Shown: positions 35,087-43,942, counted from the first letter of the stretch. The stretch: DNA of 64,000 nt from Kitasatospora paranensis (GCF_039544005.1 NZ_BAABKV010000001.1:4216001-4280000); one strand, 5' to 3'. Numbers and translations: made by a program. The notes: generated from the letters alone by a model not told the origin.

Positions 35087-35175
35087 GGTACCACTCGGTT
35101 CTGATTTTCCGATGGGCGTTGACGAAAGATGGAACCGATCAGTACCGTTCTAGCTGTTTGGTACCGATCGGTTCC
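35087..35175. promoter_or_regulatory. Three-copy TetR operator region
   Basis: Three versions of a near-palindrome with consensus GGTACCGATCGGTTCC are present: 35087-35101 (GGTACCACTCGGTTC), 35131-35146 (reverse orientation) and 35160-35175. They lie between the tetR and AhpD-like start codons, and the third overlaps the leader of the latter. Confidence 0.8.
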
Positions 35176-35218
35176 ATATCCGACGGCTGGACATCCGCCG
35201 CGATTTCGAGGAGACACC

Positions 35219-35764
35219 GTGTCCCGTCTGCCCCAGCTCACCGTGGAGACCGCCAGCGAGGAGCAGCGCGAGCTGCTGGAGAGCACCCTCAAGCAGCTCG
35301 GCAAGGTGCCCAACCTGTACGCCGCGCTCGCCAACGGACCGGCCGCCCTGCGCGGTTACCTGGCCATGCGCGAGGCCCTGGTCGGCGGCACCTTCAGCAC
35401 CAAGCAGCGCGAGCAGCTCGCCCTGTTCATCGCCCAGCGCAACAGCTGCACCTACTGCGTCTCCGCCCACACCATGCGCGGCGGCCGGGTCGGCCTCAGC
35501 GAGGAGCAGCTGCTCGCCACCCGGCGGGGCACCGACACCGACCCGCACATGGACCAGGTGCTCAAGCTGACCGGCGCCGTGATGGACACCGGCGGCAGGG
35601 TCACCGACGAGGCCCTCGCCGAGGCGCGGGCGGCCGGCGTGACCGACGCCGAGATCGCCGAGATCGTGGGACACGTCGCGCTCAACGTGCTCTCCAACTT
35701 CTTCAACCACGTCGCCGAGCCCGAGCTCGACTTCCCGCTGGTCGACGCGCACGCCGCGCACTGA
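35219..35764 (+). CDS. AhpD-like carboxymuconolactone-decarboxylase-family protein
   Basis: 181 aa from GTG 35219; CGAGGAGAC just upstream fixes this start over the longer frame at 35129. The peroxidase-like redox site CTYCVSAH (CxxC...H) is conserved in the core (AQRNSCTYCVSAHTMRGG). The family includes AhpD alkylhydroperoxidases and gamma-carboxymuconolactone decarboxylases; the CxxC argues for the former. Divergent TetR operators suggest induction by an organic compound. Confidence 0.9.
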   Translation: MSRLPQLTVETASEEQRELLESTLKQLGKVPNLYAALANGPAALRGYLAMREALVGGTFSTKQREQLALFIAQRNSCTYCVSAHTMRGGRVGLSEEQLLATRRGTDTDPHMDQVLKLTGAVMDTGGRVTDEALAEARAAGVTDAEIAEIVGHVALNVLSNFFNHVAEPELDFPLVDAHAAH

Positions 35765-35780
35765 GACACCGCGCCACCAC

Positions 35781-35815
35781 CACGGGGCGCCCGGCCGCGG
35801 ACCGGGCGCCCCGTG
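35781..35815 (+). terminator. Terminator after AhpD-like gene
   Basis: A perfect 14-bp stem CACGGGGCGCCCGG with its complement and a 7-nt loop, 16 bp past the stop. Confidence 0.85.
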
Positions 35816-35893
35816 CCGGCCCGCGGCCGTCACCCACACCACACGGCCGCCCCGTGCGACACGGCACCGGCGGGCCCACACGGGGAGCAGCAA

Positions 35894-36880
35894 GTGGACA
35901 TCGACGTCAAGACGCTGAGAACGTTCTGCGAGGTCATCAGAACCGGCTCGTTCACCGGGGCCGCCCACCGCCTCGGCTACTCGCAGTCGAGCGTCACCGC
36001 CCAGATGCGCGCCCTGGAACGGCAGGCCGGCGCGCCGCTCTTCCACCGGCTGCCGAACGGCGTCCGGCTCACGCCCGCCGGCTCCACCGTGCGCGGCTAC
36101 GCCGTCCAGGTGCTCGGACTTGTCGGCGAGATGGAACAGGCGCTGCGCGGCCCCGAGGCCCACCCGCAGCGCCTGCGCCTCGGCCTCGCCCCCGCCCTCG
36201 CGTACGGCGAACAGCTCGCCCGGATCTCCCGGTTCGGCCGGCGACTGCTGCCCGGAGTGCAGCTCGCCCTGCGGGTCATGTGCACCGCCGAGATCCACAC
36301 CGCGCTGCGCAACGGCGATCTCGACGGCGCCTTCCTGCTCACCGCCCGCGCGCCCCGCCGGTCCCGGACCCCGGCCACGGCCGGCGGCCCGGACCCGACG
36401 TCCGTCGCCGGGCTGGCCCGCGCCCGCACCGCCGTCCTCGCCGAACGCGCCTGCGGGACCGCCGCACAGCCCGGACGCCCCACCGAAGTCCTCGTCCAGG
36501 AGCTGGAGTTCATCCCCAGTACCAGCGCCTCGACCCGGCCCGCCACACCCTGCCGGCAGGTCGCGGTGGCCGACCCGGACTGCCCGTCCCAGCGCTGGCT
36601 GCCCGAATTCCTGCGGCTGCGCGCCGGCGAGCCGCCCGAGAGCCTCGAACTCGGCTCCATGGACGGCGTGCACGCCACCGTGCAGGGCGGCCTCGGCTGC
36701 GCCATGCTGCCCTCCGGCCTGGCCCGCTCCCCGTACGGCGCCGGGCTGGCCCCGCTGCCCGGCGTGCCCCGCATGCAGTGGACGGTCTCGCTGCTGGCCG
36801 CCCGCAGCCGGGAGATCCGCGACACCCACCGGGAGGGGCTCGCCACCGCGCTGCGGCTCGCCCTCGAACACGCCGCCTGA
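35894..36880 (+). CDS. LysR-family regulator
   Basis: 328 aa from GTG 35894 (GGGGAGCAG upstream). The LysR helix-turn-helix is canonical: LRTFCEVIRTGSFTGAAHRL, SQSSVTAQMRALERQAGAPL and FHRLPNGVRLTPAG. The inducer domain follows from about 90 (LRLGLAPALAYGEQLARI; the closing strand GGLGCAMLPSGLA). A Pro/Ala-rich stretch around 150-175 (PRRSRTPATAGG) is longer than usual. Regulated genes are not evident; neighbours are a terminator and a DIP1984 gene. Confidence 0.9.
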   Translation: MDIDVKTLRTFCEVIRTGSFTGAAHRLGYSQSSVTAQMRALERQAGAPLFHRLPNGVRLTPAGSTVRGYAVQVLGLVGEMEQALRGPEAHPQRLRLGLAPALAYGEQLARISRFGRRLLPGVQLALRVMCTAEIHTALRNGDLDGAFLLTARAPRRSRTPATAGGPDPTSVAGLARARTAVLAERACGTAAQPGRPTEVLVQELEFIPSTSASTRPATPCRQVAVADPDCPSQRWLPEFLRLRAGEPPESLELGSMDGVHATVQGGLGCAMLPSGLARSPYGAGLAPLPGVPRMQWTVSLLAARSREIRDTHREGLATALRLALEHAA

Positions 36881-36973
36881 TCGGCGTCCCGACCTGCGGA
36901 AAACCCGGTGCGGCCGGGATCGCCCGGCGGTCATACTCCGTGCGTGGTCGACAGGGTGACGGAGGTGCGGACG

Positions 36974-37438
36974 ATGAAGCTTGCCGAGGCGCTGGCGCTG
37001 CGGGCGGAGGCGGTGCGCAGGGCGGAGCAGTTGCGCGCCCGTGTGGTCGCCGGTGCGCGCTACCAGGAGGGCGAGGAGCCGGCCGAGGACGCGGCGCAGC
37101 TGCTGGCCGAGGCGGACGAGGTGCTCGACGGCCTGGAGTCGCTCATCCGGCGGATCAACCGGACGAACGCCGCCGCGGTGGTGGACGGCGGCAGCACCCT
37201 CACCGACGCGCTCGCCCGGCGGGACGTGCTGCGGCTGCGGCACGCGGTGGTCACCACGGCCGCCGACGCGGCCGCCGGCCGGGCCGGGGCCACCCGGCAG
37301 CTGCGGTCCGAGCTGAAGATGATCGCGGCCCTGCCGGTCGCCGAACTGCGCAGCCGGGCCGACGTGCTGGCCCGCGAGATCCGGGAGGTGGACGTGCTGA
37401 TCCAGCGGACGAACTGGGAGGTCGACCTGCTGGACTGA
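36974..37438 (+). CDS. DIP1984-family protein
   Basis: 154 aa from ATG 36974; GGAGGT is 8 bp upstream. Nearly all helical and charged, with long coiled-coil propensity (LAEALALRAEAVRRAEQL, ESLIRRINRTNAAAVV, LTDALARRDVLRLRH). It matches the small DIP1984/septicolysin-like family of unknown function, originally named from a Corynebacterium structure. No signal peptide. Probably monocistronic. Confidence 0.82.
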   Translation: MKLAEALALRAEAVRRAEQLRARVVAGARYQEGEEPAEDAAQLLAEADEVLDGLESLIRRINRTNAAAVVDGGSTLTDALARRDVLRLRHAVVTTAADAAAGRAGATRQLRSELKMIAALPVAELRSRADVLAREIREVDVLIQRTNWEVDLLD

Positions 37439-37763
37439 CGGACCCGGCGGTGCGGAGGAGCAGGTAGCCGTTCACGGAGGCGTGCACAGACCGCGGGTCG
37501 GCGGTTCATCCGGCCCACTTCTGGCGCGCGGAGAGCAGCGCAGGGGTTCGACTCCCCGACGACAGTGCAGCTCAGCATCGCGTACAGGTCACGGTGCATC
37601 CGTCACAGCACACAACCGCGTGCAGATCCGGAACGGCGAGGGCGGGATCGGGGTGCCTCCGCACCGCCGTCGGCACGTACGGGCGGCCCTCGGGCCGCCC
37701 GTACCTGCACCCGGTGGCAGGAACCCGACAGGAAGCGGCAGTTCGCGTGCCACACTGCCGATC
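37439..37763. other. Intergenic region with a tRNA-like fragment
   Basis: At 37497-37563 the plus strand has paired ends GTCGGCG/CGACGAC and a T-arm-like AGGGGTTCGACTCCCC, but no acceptable D or anticodon arms. It may be a decayed tRNA or an old attachment-site scar; no integrase is near. The region also holds the hairpin listed next and the promoter side of the aldo-keto reductase gene. Confidence 0.35.
37677..37704 (+). terminator. Perfect hairpin upstream of the aldo-keto reductase gene
   Basis: GTACGGGCGGCCC and its complement (13 bp) around a 2-nt turn. It lies 239 bp past the DIP1984 stop and 60 bp before the next start. Confidence 0.6.
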
Positions 37764-38672
37764 ATGAACAAGGACATCACCGCGGCGGACGCGGGCAGCT
37801 GGCAGCTCGGCGACCTGACCGTCCACCGGATCGGCTTCGGCGCGATGCGCCTGACCGGCAGTGCGGCCTTCGACCTCGGCACACCGCGCGACCGCGACCG
37901 GTCGATCGCCGTGCTGCGGCGGGCCGTCGAGCTCGGCGTGAACCACATCGACACCGCGGCGTTCTACTTCTCGACGCTGCGGTCCGCCAACGAGATCGTC
38001 AACAGCGCGCTGGCGCCCTACCCGGACGACCTGGTGATCGCCACCAAGGTCGGGCCGGGCCGTGACACGTGGGGCGAGTGGACCACGGCGAGGCCCGAGC
38101 AGTTGCGCGGCCAGGTGGAGGAGAACCTGCGGCAGCTCGGCCGCGACCATCTCGACCTGGTGAACCTGCGGATGCTGCCCGGCATGGCGCAGTACGGCAC
38201 CGTCTCCGACTACGTCGGCGCATTGGCCGAGCTGCGCGAGGCCGGGCTGATCCGGCACCTCGGACTCTCCGCCGTCCGGGCCGAACACCTCGCCGAGGCC
38301 CGGCGCATCGCCCCGGTGGTCTGCGTCCAGAACCGGTACGGGATCGACTCCCGGAGCACGGACGCCGACGACCTGCTGCGGCTCTGCGGTGAGCTGGGCA
38401 TCGCGTTCGTGCCGTTCTTCGCCATAGCCGGCGAGGGGCGGGAGGAGGGTGCCGCCGCCGCGGGCCACGACGAGGAGCTGCTCGCGATCGCCCGGGACCA
38501 CGGCGCCTCGCCGGCCCAGGTGCGGCTGGCGTGGACGCTGCAGCGCGGCCCGCACGTACTGGCGATCCCGGGGACGGGCAACCCGGACCACGTGGAGGAG
38601 AACGTGGCCGCCGGCGCCCTGCGGCTCTCGCCGGAGGAGCTCGCCCGGCTCGACGCCCTCGGCAGGGCGTAA
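37764..38672 (+). CDS. Aldo/keto reductase
   Basis: 302 aa from ATG 37764. The (beta/alpha)8 AKR fold shows as LTVHRIGFGAMRL, VNHIDTAAFYFST (catalytic Asp and Tyr), VIATKVGPGR (Lys) and DLVNLRM, where many members have His. Then VCVQNRYGIDSR and the NADPH loop VLAIPGTGNPDHVEEN. It is an NADPH-dependent carbonyl reductase of unknown substrate. It stands alone with its own upstream hairpin and downstream operator region. Confidence 0.93.
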   Translation: MNKDITAADAGSWQLGDLTVHRIGFGAMRLTGSAAFDLGTPRDRDRSIAVLRRAVELGVNHIDTAAFYFSTLRSANEIVNSALAPYPDDLVIATKVGPGRDTWGEWTTARPEQLRGQVEENLRQLGRDHLDLVNLRMLPGMAQYGTVSDYVGALAELREAGLIRHLGLSAVRAEHLAEARRIAPVVCVQNRYGIDSRSTDADDLLRLCGELGIAFVPFFAIAGEGREEGAAAAGHDEELLAIARDHGASPAQVRLAWTLQRGPHVLAIPGTGNPDHVEENVAAGALRLSPEELARLDALGRA

Positions 38673-38756
38673 CCGCCGGCCGGCCGCCGGGCCGCCGAGT
38701 CGGCACCGGCGGGCCGGCCCCGGCCCTCGGCCGCGCACTCGGCCCGGACGGCGGAC

Positions 38757-38814
38757 TTGAACACGTTCAAATAGAGGTCTACTGTCATGCCCAAGGTTTT
38801 GAACACGTTCGAAA
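38757..38814 (+). promoter_or_regulatory. Twin TTGAAC-AC-GTTCAA operators upstream of a small membrane-protein gene
   Basis: Two palindromes, TTGAACACGTTCAA (38757-38770) and TTGAACACGTTCGA (38799-38812), are 42 bp apart (four helical turns). They flank AT-rich DNA that could hold the promoter. The arrangement is that of a TetR-family operator pair able to loop or bind cooperatively. Confidence 0.7.
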
Positions 38815-38825
38815 CGGAGTGTTCC

Positions 38826-39232
38826 ATGGACTACACAGTCGTCAGCTACGCCGTCTACCTGCCCTTCGCCATCGGGGTGACGGTGTGGGTGGGCCGGACC
38901 CTCAGCCGCAACGGCCGGCTGTTCCTGAACGCGGTCTTCCCCGGCGACGACAAGCTCGCCGACGCCGTGAACCACCTCCTGGTGGTCGGCTTCTACCTGC
39001 TCAACCTGGGCTTCGTCGTGCTCTGGATGAAGACCGACCACGAGGTCGGCAGCGTCCAGGGGTCTTCGACGCACTCTCGGTCAAGCTCGGCTCCGTCCTG
39101 CTGGTGATCGGCGCGATGCACCTCGGCAACGTGTACGTGCTCAACAGGATCCGCCGCCGCGGGGCGATGGACCGCCAGCAGCGGCCGCCGGTCGCCCCGC
39201 AGGCCTGGCCGCAGCAGCCGTCGCGGGCCTGA
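38826..39232 (+). CDS. Small membrane protein, frameshifted
   Basis: ATG 38826 (CGGAG upstream) starts three predicted helices: SYAVYLPFAIGVTVWVG, NHLLVVGFYLLNLGFVVLW and, after the break, LGSVLLVIGAMHLGNVYV. The G4 run 39059-39062 needs one more G to join the frames, giving about 135 aa with a Gln/Pro-rich tail. It resembles conserved actinobacterial membrane proteins of unknown function. It is followed 11 bp later by a DCC-type thiol protein and shares its twin-palindrome promoter. Confidence 0.72.
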
Positions 39233-39243
39233 GAGCGGCCGCG

Positions 39244-39720
39244 ATGACGCACCCGCCCGCCGCCGCGCCGCCGGTCACCCGGCTGGCCGTGCTGCACGAC
39301 CCCGACTGCGGCCTCTGCCGGCAGCTGACCCGTTGGCTGCGGGCCCAGGCCCAGCTGGTCCCCCTGGAGTTCGTGGCGGTGGCCTCCGCCGAGGCGCGGC
39401 GCCGGTTCCCGGGGGTGGACCACGAGGCGGCCCTCGGGGAGATCACGGTGGTCGCCGACACCGGCGAGATCTGGCGCGGCCCGCAGGCGTTCGTCACCTG
39501 TCTGTGGGCCCTCGCCGAGCACCGTCCGCTGGCCCACCGGCTCAGCACCCCGGCAGGCCTGCCCCTGGCCAGGGCCGCGGCGTTCGCCGCCGCCAGGTAC
39601 CGCGCGGCCACCGGCGCCGGGCGCCCGAAGCCGGGCGACCTCCCGGAGTCCACCGGTGATCCGGTGCCGGACTGCCCCGACGGGGCATGCGCCACCGCCC
39701 GGCCCCGCGCTCCTTCCTGA
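39244..39720 (+). CDS. DCC-family thiol-disulfide oxidoreductase-like protein (DUF393-like)
   Basis: 158 aa from ATG 39244. The N-terminal DPDCGLCRQLTRWL is the DxxCxxC signature of the DCC/DUF393 family, related to thioredoxin folds. The C-terminus is Ala/Pro-rich with a CPDGAC pair. It probably forms a unit with the preceding membrane gene, as is often seen for DCC proteins beside DoxX/HTTM-like membrane proteins. Cellular role unknown. Confidence 0.82.
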   Translation: MTHPPAAAPPVTRLAVLHDPDCGLCRQLTRWLRAQAQLVPLEFVAVASAEARRRFPGVDHEAALGEITVVADTGEIWRGPQAFVTCLWALAEHRPLAHRLSTPAGLPLARAAAFAAARYRAATGAGRPKPGDLPESTGDPVPDCPDGACATARPRAPS

Positions 39721-39757
39721 GCGCGGAACCGGGCGGTGCAGGCCGGGGCGGGCCGGG

Positions 39758-41497
39758 TCAGACCGTCTCGGGCCGGCCGCCGAAGCGCTCGGTCCAGGCC
39801 GCCAGGTCGTCGTCGGTGATCTTGGCGAAGAGGACCGGCGGCACGGTGAACGGGGTACCGGCGGGCACCAGGTCCAGCGCCCGCGCCTGGTCCCCGCTCA
39901 CCCAGGTCAGCGTCCGCGCCGCAGCGCCCTCGGCGAGGCCGAACGACTCCCGGATCGCCTTGGCCGCCGCCGGGATGAACGGCTCCGAGACCACCGCGTA
40001 GAGGTGGATCAGGTTCATCGCCGTCCGCAGGGTCAGCGCGGCGGCCTCCGGGTCGGTCTTGACCTGCAGCCAGGGCGCCTTCTCGTCGAGGTAGGCGTTG
40101 CCCGCGCTCCAGAGCGCCCGCAGGCTCTGCGCGGCCTTGCGGAAGTTGAGCGCGTCGAGGTTGCCCTCGTACTCCGCGAGCAGCTCGGCGATCTGCTCGC
40201 CGAGCCGCTCCTCGGCCTCGCCCGCGGCCGCGCCGGCCGGGACGTCGTCACCGAAGCGCTTGCGGCTGAACGACAGCACGCGGTTGACGAAGTTGCCGAG
40301 GGTGTCGGCGAGGTCCTTGTTGACGACGGACGCGAACAGGTCCCAGGTGAAGCTGGAGTCGTCGGACTCGGGCGCGTGCGCCATGAGGAAGTAGCGCCAG
40401 TAGTCGGCCGGCAGCAGCTCCAGTGCGACGTCGGTGAAGATGCCCAGCTTCTGGCTGGTGGAGAACTTGCCCCCGTAGTAGGTCAGCCAGTTGAAGGCCT
40501 TGACGTAGTCGACCTTCTTCCACGGCCGGCGCGAGCCGAGGATCGTGGCGGGGAACATCACCGTGTGGAACGGGACGTTGTCCTTGGCCATGAACTCCGT
40601 GTAGCGCACGGTGTCGTCGGCCTCGTACCACCAGGACTTCCAGTCCCGGACCTCACCGGCCGGGGCGGCGTCCGCCCACTCCTTGGTGGCACCGATGTAC
40701 TCGATCGGCGCGTCGAACCAGACGTAGAAGACCTTGCCGTCGGCCGCCAGCCCGGGCCAGACGTCGGCCGGGACGGGCACGCCCCACTCCAGGTCGCGGG
40801 TGATCGCCCGGTCCTGCAGGCCCTCGGTCAGCCACTTGCGGGCGATCGAGGACGCCAGCACCGGCCAGTCGTCGCCGTGCGCGGCGATCCACGCCTCCAC
40901 CTCGTCCGTCAGCTTCGACTGGAGCAGGAACAGGTGGGTGGTCTCGCGGACCTCCAGCTCGGAGCTGCCGCTGATCGCGGAGCGCGGCTCCAGCAGGTCC
41001 GTCGGGTCGAGGACCCGGGTGCAGTTCTCGCACTGGTCGCCGCGGGCCTTGTCGTAGCCGCAGTGCGGGCAGGTGCCGACGATGTACCGGTCCGGCAGGA
41101 AGCGCCCGTCGGTGATCGAGTACACCTGGCGGATCGAGCGCTCCTCGATGAAGCCGTTGCGGTGCAGCTCGCGGGCGATCTCCTGGGTGATCTCCCGGTT
41201 CTGCGGCGAGGAGCTGCGGCCGAAGTGGTCGAAGGACAGCTGGAAGCCGTCGTAGATCGCCTTCTGCTGGTCGTGCGCCTGCGCGCAGAACTCCGCGACC
41301 GGCAGCCCGGCCTCCTGCGCGGCCAGCTCGGCCGGGGTGCCGTGCTCGTCGGTGGCACAGATGTAGAGGACCTCGTGCCCGCGCTGGCGCAGGTAGCGGG
41401 AGTAGACGTCCGCCGGGAGCATCGACCCGACCATGTTGCCCAGGTGCTTGATCCCGTTGATGTAGGGAAGCGCGCTGGTGATCAACTGCCGAGTCAT
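39758..41497 (-). CDS. metG: Methionyl-tRNA synthetase
   Basis: 579 aa from ATG 41497. Class I synthetase motifs: the HIGH-type YINGIKHLGN, the zinc knuckle CPHCGYDKARGDQCENC, FDAPIEYIGATKEW, and the KMSKS-type GGKFSTSQKLG. The C-terminal anticodon-binding helical domain follows (NRVLSFSRKRFG, WSAGNAYLDEKAPW). It charges tRNA-Met in the cytoplasm. It lacks the extra C-terminal dimerisation domain, as in other actinobacteria. No T-box was seen upstream. Essential gene; no break found. Confidence 0.97.
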   Translation of the reverse strand: MTRQLITSALPYINGIKHLGNMVGSMLPADVYSRYLRQRGHEVLYICATDEHGTPAELAAQEAGLPVAEFCAQAHDQQKAIYDGFQLSFDHFGRSSSPQNREITQEIARELHRNGFIEERSIRQVYSITDGRFLPDRYIVGTCPHCGYDKARGDQCENCTRVLDPTDLLEPRSAISGSSELEVRETTHLFLLQSKLTDEVEAWIAAHGDDWPVLASSIARKWLTEGLQDRAITRDLEWGVPVPADVWPGLAADGKVFYVWFDAPIEYIGATKEWADAAPAGEVRDWKSWWYEADDTVRYTEFMAKDNVPFHTVMFPATILGSRRPWKKVDYVKAFNWLTYYGGKFSTSQKLGIFTDVALELLPADYWRYFLMAHAPESDDSSFTWDLFASVVNKDLADTLGNFVNRVLSFSRKRFGDDVPAGAAAGEAEERLGEQIAELLAEYEGNLDALNFRKAAQSLRALWSAGNAYLDEKAPWLQVKTDPEAAALTLRTAMNLIHLYAVVSEPFIPAAAKAIRESFGLAEGAAARTLTWVSGDQARALDLVPAGTPFTVPPVLFAKITDDDLAAWTERFGGRPETV

Positions 41498-41870
41498 CCT
41501 GGGATGCTCCCATGTCTGCGGCGGACACCGGTTGGGATGCCCGCGGGCGGGTGTCGGTGGCCGGACCGCTTCGCCGCAGCGCGCCCGAGGTCGCTGCTCC
41601 GCGGCGGTCCCCGCCCGGGGAGGGGCGGAATCCTGGCCGTCGCCATCGTACCGACATCGGGGGCCCGGCCCGCACACGCTTTTGCGGCCGCTGTCAACAC
41701 CTGCGGCGGCATGCGGCCGGGGTCCGGGTCCCGGGGCTCGAGTCCCGACGGGCGGCTCCGGCTCCGGCGCCGGCGGCACGTCCACCGGGCCGGCCGCGGC
41801 GGGTTCCGCGATGATGTCCTCCGGAGCGGCCGCCCGGGCCGGCCCCCGACCATCCGAGGACGACCCCGAC
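41498..41870. other. Divergent intergenic region of metG and ARMT1-like gene
   Basis: Very GC-rich with no T-box, riboswitch or small gene that I can support. AT-poorest segments alternate with a short TTTTGC block near 41680. Confidence 0.35.
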
Positions 41871-43052
41871 GTGCCCACTGCACCCGTGATCCGCAGCGAC
41901 GTCCCCGGGTCCTTCGCCCGGGCCGTCTTCCACGAGCGCCACCCGGAGCTCGTCCGGCGGGTGCTGGACGCCCTGCCGTACGGGCCCGGCGCGCGGCGGG
42001 CGATCGAGCGGCTGCTCACGGAGAGCACCGGCGGCGTCCTGGAGCCGCTCGGCGCCGACGCCCACGACCGGGAGCAGTGGCTGGCCTGGGGCGACGGGCT
42101 GTGGGGCCGGCCCTGGGGCGAAGCGCCGTTCCTGTGGGCGGAGAGCTGGTTCTACCGCCGGCTGCTGGACGCCACCGGCTACTTCCGGCCGGGAGCCTGG
42201 CAGGGCATCGACCCGTTCGGCCCGTTCAAGGCCGCCGAACTGGCGGGCGCCGCGGTGGACGACGAACTGGCCGCACTCGACGGACTCGCCGGGCTGCCCG
42301 GCGGGCAGCGGGCCCGGGCCCTGCTCTCCTCCGCCCTGTGGGGCAACCGCGCCGACCTCGGCTTCGGGATCACCGCAGGCGCCCCGGGCGGTGCGGTCAC
42401 GGAACTCGTCGCCGACGACGGCGACGTCCTGCGCGCCGAACTGGAGCGGACGAGGGGCGGCCGGATCTGCCTGATCGCGGACAACGCCGGCCGCGAACTC
42501 CTGCCCGATCTGGTCCTCGTCGACCACCTGCTGGCCGACGGCACTGCCGCGCGGGTCGACCTGTACGTGAAGCCCCAGCCGTTCTTCGTCTCCGACGCGA
42601 CCACCGCCGACCTCCTGGCCGCCCTCACCCGCCTGCGGACGGCCCGGTCGGAGCAGGCCGCGGCGATCGGCGGACGGCTGTGGCGGGCGATGAACGACGG
42701 CAAGCTCGGTGTCCGCACCCACCCGTTCTTCTGCGCGCCGCTGCCGTACCACGACATGCCCGACGACCTCCGGGCGGAGTTCGCCGGCGCCGCGATGACG
42801 ATCCTCAAGGGCGACCTCAACTACCGCCGGCTGGTGGGCGACCGGCTCTGGCCGGCCACCACCGCCTTCGATGACGCGACCGGGCACTTCCCGTCCCCGG
42901 TCACCGCCCTGCGGACGCTCAAGTCGGAGGTCGTGGTCGGCCTCGCCCCCGCGACCGCCGCCCGCCTCGACGCCACCGGCCCGGCGTGGCGGACGAGCGG
43001 CGAGCACGCCCTCGTCCAGGTCGCCCTGCACCGCGGGGCAACGGGCCGGTGA
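41871..43052 (+). CDS. ARMT1-like (DUF89) damage-control phosphatase family protein
   Basis: 393 aa from GTG 41871 with GAGGA 10 bp upstream. The metal-dependent phosphatase signature of DUF89/ARMT1 is present: RICLIADNAGRELLPDLVLVDHLL (metal-binding Asp-Asn), VKPQPFFVSDAT and ILKGDLNYRRLVGD. N-terminal helical SFARAVFHERHPELVRRVL is typical of the bacterial group. Relatives remove damaged phosphometabolites or phosphorylated sugars; the substrate is unknown. It is convergent with the TetR gene and divergent from metG. Confidence 0.88.
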   Translation: MPTAPVIRSDVPGSFARAVFHERHPELVRRVLDALPYGPGARRAIERLLTESTGGVLEPLGADAHDREQWLAWGDGLWGRPWGEAPFLWAESWFYRRLLDATGYFRPGAWQGIDPFGPFKAAELAGAAVDDELAALDGLAGLPGGQRARALLSSALWGNRADLGFGITAGAPGGAVTELVADDGDVLRAELERTRGGRICLIADNAGRELLPDLVLVDHLLADGTAARVDLYVKPQPFFVSDATTADLLAALTRLRTARSEQAAAIGGRLWRAMNDGKLGVRTHPFFCAPLPYHDMPDDLRAEFAGAAMTILKGDLNYRRLVGDRLWPATTAFDDATGHFPSPVTALRTLKSEVVVGLAPATAARLDATGPAWRTSGEHALVQVALHRGATGR

Positions 43053-43071
43053 CCGGGGCCGGCCGCGGCGG

Positions 43072-43812
43072 TCAGCCGCGCGGCAGCCGCAGCGCCAGGC
43101 CGTCGAGGACGACGTCCAGGCCGTAGGCGAACGTGGCGTCCCGGCTCGCCACGGGGTCGAGCGTCCCCGCGGCGCCGCGGGCGTCGGCGTCGGCGTAGGA
43201 GTCCGCGAGGTGGCTGTGACCGGCCGCGGCCTGCCGGGCGGTGGGGAGGAGGCGGGCCACGAAGTCCGCCTCGGTCTCACCGGAGCGGGCGACGGTGGTG
43301 AGCCAGGCCGCCTCGGTGGTGCTCATCCCGATGACGTAGGAGAGCACGGTGTCGATCGCGCGGCTCGGTTCGGCGAAGCCGGCGGCGGCGAACAGGGCGG
43401 CCAGCCGGTCGGAGAACGACATGAGGTTGGGGCCCAGGTAGGCGAGGCCCGCCTGGCCGAGGACGGCGGCCAGCCAGGGGTGGCGCAGGGCCGTCGCGCG
43501 GAAGGACCCGGCCGCCTCGACGGCGGCGGCGCGCCAGCCGGGGCCGTCGGCGGGCGGGACGGTCATCTCCGCGAAGACCTCGTCCACCGCCAGCTCCATC
43601 AGCTCGTCCTTGGTGGCGACGTGCCGGTAGAGCGAGGTGGCGCCGGCGTTCAACCGGGCGCCGAGCTTGCGCATGCTGAGCGCTTCGATGCCGTCGGCGT
43701 CCAGCACGGCGACCGCCTCCCGGACGATCGCGGCCCGGCTGAGCGCGGGCTGGTCGGCCTCCCGCGGCTGCCGGGCCCACACGGACGGAATCGGGTTCGT
43801 CGTGGCGGCCAT
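43072..43812 (-). CDS. TetR-family regulator of the adjacent MFS exporter
   Basis: 246 aa from ATG 43812. Helix-turn-helix: LSRAAIVREAVAVLDADGIE, LSMRKLGARLNAGATSLYRHV and ATKDELMELAVD; the long C-terminal domain is TetR_C_1-like (LGPNLMSFSDRLAALFAAAGF). It is divergent from an MFS drug exporter, with repeated GCGTAC elements between, a classic repressor/efflux pair. Confidence 0.92.
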   Translation of the reverse strand: MAATTNPIPSVWARQPREADQPALSRAAIVREAVAVLDADGIEALSMRKLGARLNAGATSLYRHVATKDELMELAVDEVFAEMTVPPADGPGWRAAAVEAAGSFRATALRHPWLAAVLGQAGLAYLGPNLMSFSDRLAALFAAAGFAEPSRAIDTVLSYVIGMSTTEAAWLTTVARSGETEADFVARLLPTARQAAAGHSHLADSYADADARGAAGTLDPVASRDATFAYGLDVVLDGLALRLPRG

Positions 43813-43830
43813 GAGCACTCCCTCACTCGC

Positions 43831-43909
43831 GCGTACACCGTTCGCATCGAGCGTACAGGAATGCTCTCTTGCGTACGTTGTGCGCTCTTGCGTACAGTGT
43901 TCGCATCGA
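43831..43909. promoter_or_regulatory. Repeated operator elements between tetR and MFS exporter
   Basis: A 20-bp element (GCGTACA, two variable bases, GTTCGCATCGA) occurs at 43831-43850 and 43890-43909 in the same orientation. Two further CTCTTGCGTAC copies lie between them (43866-43876 and 43884-43894). The region covers both promoters. Confidence 0.72.
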
Positions 43910-43942
43910 AGGAACAGTGTGCGCACCCCGGAGGAGCACCCC

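Noticed and set aside
37497..37563. tRNA-like sequence
   Set aside because: Acceptor ends and a T-arm-like hairpin pair, but D and anticodon arms are missing and the length (67 nt) is short. Kept only as a possible remnant.
39656..42874. Plus-strand open frame of 1,072 codons antisense to metG
   Set aside because: metG is certain on the other strand. The frame is an artefact of GC-rich third positions.
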